A stretch of DNA of 64,000 nt. It comes from Treponema pedis (GTDB taxonomy: Bacteria > Spirochaetota > Spirochaetia > Treponematales > Treponemataceae). The stretch's first letter is position 1; every line of letters begins with the position of its first letter. The stretch lies in assembly GCF_017161325.1 (NCBI RefSeq), contig NZ_CP045670.1:2473367-2537366 (forward strand), in the 5' to 3' direction. Shown one piece after another: positions 62,642 through 64,000 of the stretch. The notes beneath the pieces were generated by a model, which was not told the DNA's origin, searched no databases, and worked only from the letters and a program-made list of their open reading frames with translations. A program made the position numbers and the translations under genes.

Positions 62642-63370
62642 ATGAATTTAGCTGTAGTTTCGGGACCTCCTTCGTCCGGGAAAACAAGTATAATTTTAAA
62701 AACAATTGAAGCCCTCGATAAAACCGGAATTAAAACCGGAGTTGTAAAATTCGACTGCCTTTATACGGAAGACGATGAACTTTACAGACGGGCCGGAATC
62801 CCAGTTCAAAAAGGTATTTCCGGCTCGTTATGTCCCGACCATTTTTTCGTTTCCAATATCGAAGAAATCGTACAATGGGGAATTAAAGAAAAATTAAATC
62901 TTTTAATTACTGAATCGGCAGGGCTATGTAATAGATGCTCGCCTTACATAGAAAACATTTTGGGAGTATGCGTTATAGATAACCTTTCAGGAATTAATAC
63001 TCCAAAAAAAATAGGACCGCTTTTAAAAAACGCCGATATAGTGGTAATAACAAAGGGGGATATAGTTTCCCAAGCCGAACGGGAAGTCTTCGCCGCAAGG
63101 ATAAATACCGTAAACCCGCGGGCCGTAATTATGCATGTAAACGGTCTTACGGGACAAGGAGCGTTTGAACTTAGCACACTTTTGTTTGAAAAAAAACAAA
63201 ACATAACAACCGTTCAGGGTATGGAATTACGTTTTCCAATGCCTGCAGCTCTTTGCTCGTATTGTCTTGGAGAAACAAGAATCGGAGATAATTTCCAGAT
63301 GGGAAATGTCCGAAAAATAAAAATTGAAGAAAATCCGATTCCTCATGATACAACCCTAAATACTGATTAA
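62642..63370 (+). CDS. HypB/UreG-like GTP-binding protein
   Basis: ATG 62642 follows AGCGGAGATAAAA. 242 residues: P-loop VVSGPPSSGKTSIILKTIEA, switch region GVVKFDCLYTEDDELYRRAG, LLITESAGLCNRCSPYIENI, DIVVITKGDIVSQAEREVF with the guanine-specificity T-K-G-D, and VMHVNGLTGQGAFEL-like C-terminal part. Cysteines cluster at SLCPDH, LCNRCS and ALCSYCLGE, suggesting metal or iron-sulfur binding. Family members insert nickel or handle cobalamin-type metals, but no hydrogenase or urease gene is in the window. Confidence 0.82.
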   Translation: MNLAVVSGPPSSGKTSIILKTIEALDKTGIKTGVVKFDCLYTEDDELYRRAGIPVQKGISGSLCPDHFFVSNIEEIVQWGIKEKLNLLITESAGLCNRCSPYIENILGVCVIDNLSGINTPKKIGPLLKNADIVVITKGDIVSQAEREVFAARINTVNPRAVIMHVNGLTGQGAFELSTLLFEKKQNITTVQGMELRFPMPAALCSYCLGETRIGDNFQMGNVRKIKIEENPIPHDTTLNTD

Positions 63371-63383
63371 ACAAAAAAGGCCG

Positions 63384-63413
63384 TTGACATAAATAGCAAT
63401 TTTATGATATAAT
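63384..63413 (+). promoter_or_regulatory. rpsL promoter
   Basis: TTGACA (63384-63389), 18 nt, TATAAT (63408-63413); near-consensus, as expected for ribosomal protein genes. Confidence 0.8.
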
Positions 63414-63469
63414 CTAAATTCACGTATTATATTCCGTAGTGCTGACGGATAATTAAGGAGTTAAGGCTT

Positions 63470-63844
63470 ATGCCTACAATTAATCAATTGATAAAAAAGG
63501 GACGCAAAACTGCCGCAAACAGAACAAAAAGTCCTGCATTGCAGTCTTGCCCCCAAAAACGAGGTGTCTGTACCGGCGTTAAAACGGTTACTCCCAAAAA
63601 GCCCAATTCGGCTTTAAGAAAGGTCGCCCGTGTACGCTTAAGCAACGGTATAGAAGTAACAGCCTATATTCCGGGTATCGGTCATAACCTTCAGGAACAC
63701 TCGGTAGTTCTTGTAAGAGGCGGACGCGTTAAAGACCTTCCCGGTGTACGTTATCATATCGTACGAGGAACAAAAGACGCTCTCGGTGTAGAAGACAGAA
63801 AACGGGGCCGCTCCAAGTACGGAGCAAAAAGGCCTAAGGCTTAG
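63470..63844 (+). CDS. rpsL: Ribosomal protein S12
   Basis: ATG 63470 follows AATTAAGGAGTTAAGGCTT. 124 residues: [40 protein letters not shown] (with the lysine that, when changed, gives streptomycin resistance), [34 protein letters not shown]. Decoding-centre protein of the 30S subunit. Sequence is wild type at the usual resistance positions (P-K-K-P-N, and [11 protein letters not shown]). Confidence 0.97.
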   Translation: MPTINQLIKKGRKTAANRTKSPALQSCPQKRGVCTGVKTVTPKKPNSALRKVARVRLSNGIEVTAYIPGIGHNLQEHSVVLVRGGRVKDLPGVRYHIVRGTKDALGVEDRKRGRSKYGAKRPKA

Positions 63845-63854
63845 GGGGTAAAAA

Positions 63855-64000
63855 ATGGGTAGAGGAAAAGTTGCTGTAAGAAGACCCGCCGCTCCCGATA
63901 CCAAGTACAACAGTGTTGTTGTAACCAAGTTTATCGGAAGAATGATGCTCTCGGGAAAAAAGAGCATTACAACAAGAATCATGTACGATTCTTTCGACAA
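63855..64000 (+). CDS. rpsG: Ribosomal protein S7 (5' part)
   Basis: ATG 63855 follows TTAGGGGGTAAAA, 10 nt after the rpsL stop. The window ends after 48 codons: MGRGKVAVRRPAAPDTKYNS, VVVTKFIGRMMLSGKKSITT, RIMYDSFD. This is S7, the 16S 3'-domain assembly protein; the rest lies beyond the window. Confidence 0.95.
   Translation, partial: MGRGKVAVRRPAAPDTKYNSVVVTKFIGRMMLSGKKSITTRIMYDSFD

Overview
The window looks like chromosome of a host-associated treponeme of the Treponema denticola / T. pedis / T. putidum type. This is inferred from the low-GC coding style, spirochaete-like lipoproteins with loose lipoboxes, the Rnf, maltose and translation gene blocks, and the mixture of Firmicute-like accessory genes. 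No 16S rRNA or other decisive marker is present. I saw no tRNA, rRNA, CRISPR array or intact transposase.

Layout. 1-1082 is the 3' part of murG. 1083-2560 is mostly non-coding, with two decayed small genes. 2580-6970 is a TetR regulator followed by a pair of fused ABC exporters, the second frameshifted. 6970-10630 is repeat-rich: GC-rich long-stem hairpins, a 23-bp tandem repeat, a 21-copy 7-bp tandem repeat, a DUF4469 DNA-binding-type gene with a premature amber codon, and a leucine-rich-repeat lipoprotein. 10.5-33.2 kb is the most unusual part: about 25 small, unrelated, mostly single-gene units, all on the + strand. Many carry a promoter from one recurrent module, a terminator of one recurrent sequence, and short conserved arms around the gene. 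The contents are GNAT, VOC, TfoX, YciI, ASCH, NTF2-like, flavodoxin, HXXEE, PrsW, DUF1877, MBL and DUF2262 proteins. Remnants of a conjugative element (relaxase tail in three copies, a VirD4/TraG fragment and a deleted serine recombinase) lie inside the array, and some array promoters are the sequence just behind those remnants.

From 33.2 kb the core chromosome resumes: an RluA-type pseudouridine synthase (minus strand); a DUF212 protein, a large membrane protein and rnfC-D-G-E-A; a GH57-like protein that appears to have lost its catalytic residues, with a 3-methyladenine glycosylase; a maltose-type ABC system (binding protein, small membrane protein, malF with a long N-terminal extension, malG, malK) and malQ; a second ABC exporter pair behind a promoter with a palindrome in its spacer; rimP-nusA-infB-rbfA-truB; a CAP-domain lipoprotein; a cytosolic binding-protein-like gene with DUF1858 next to a HypB/UreG-like GTPase; and rpsL-rpsG, which runs off the end.

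Caution on sequence quality: six genes, including rnfD and malF, are broken by the apparent loss of one base in an A or T run of 6-7. The uniform direction suggests undercalled homopolymers rather than six independent mutations, so these genes may be intact in the organism.
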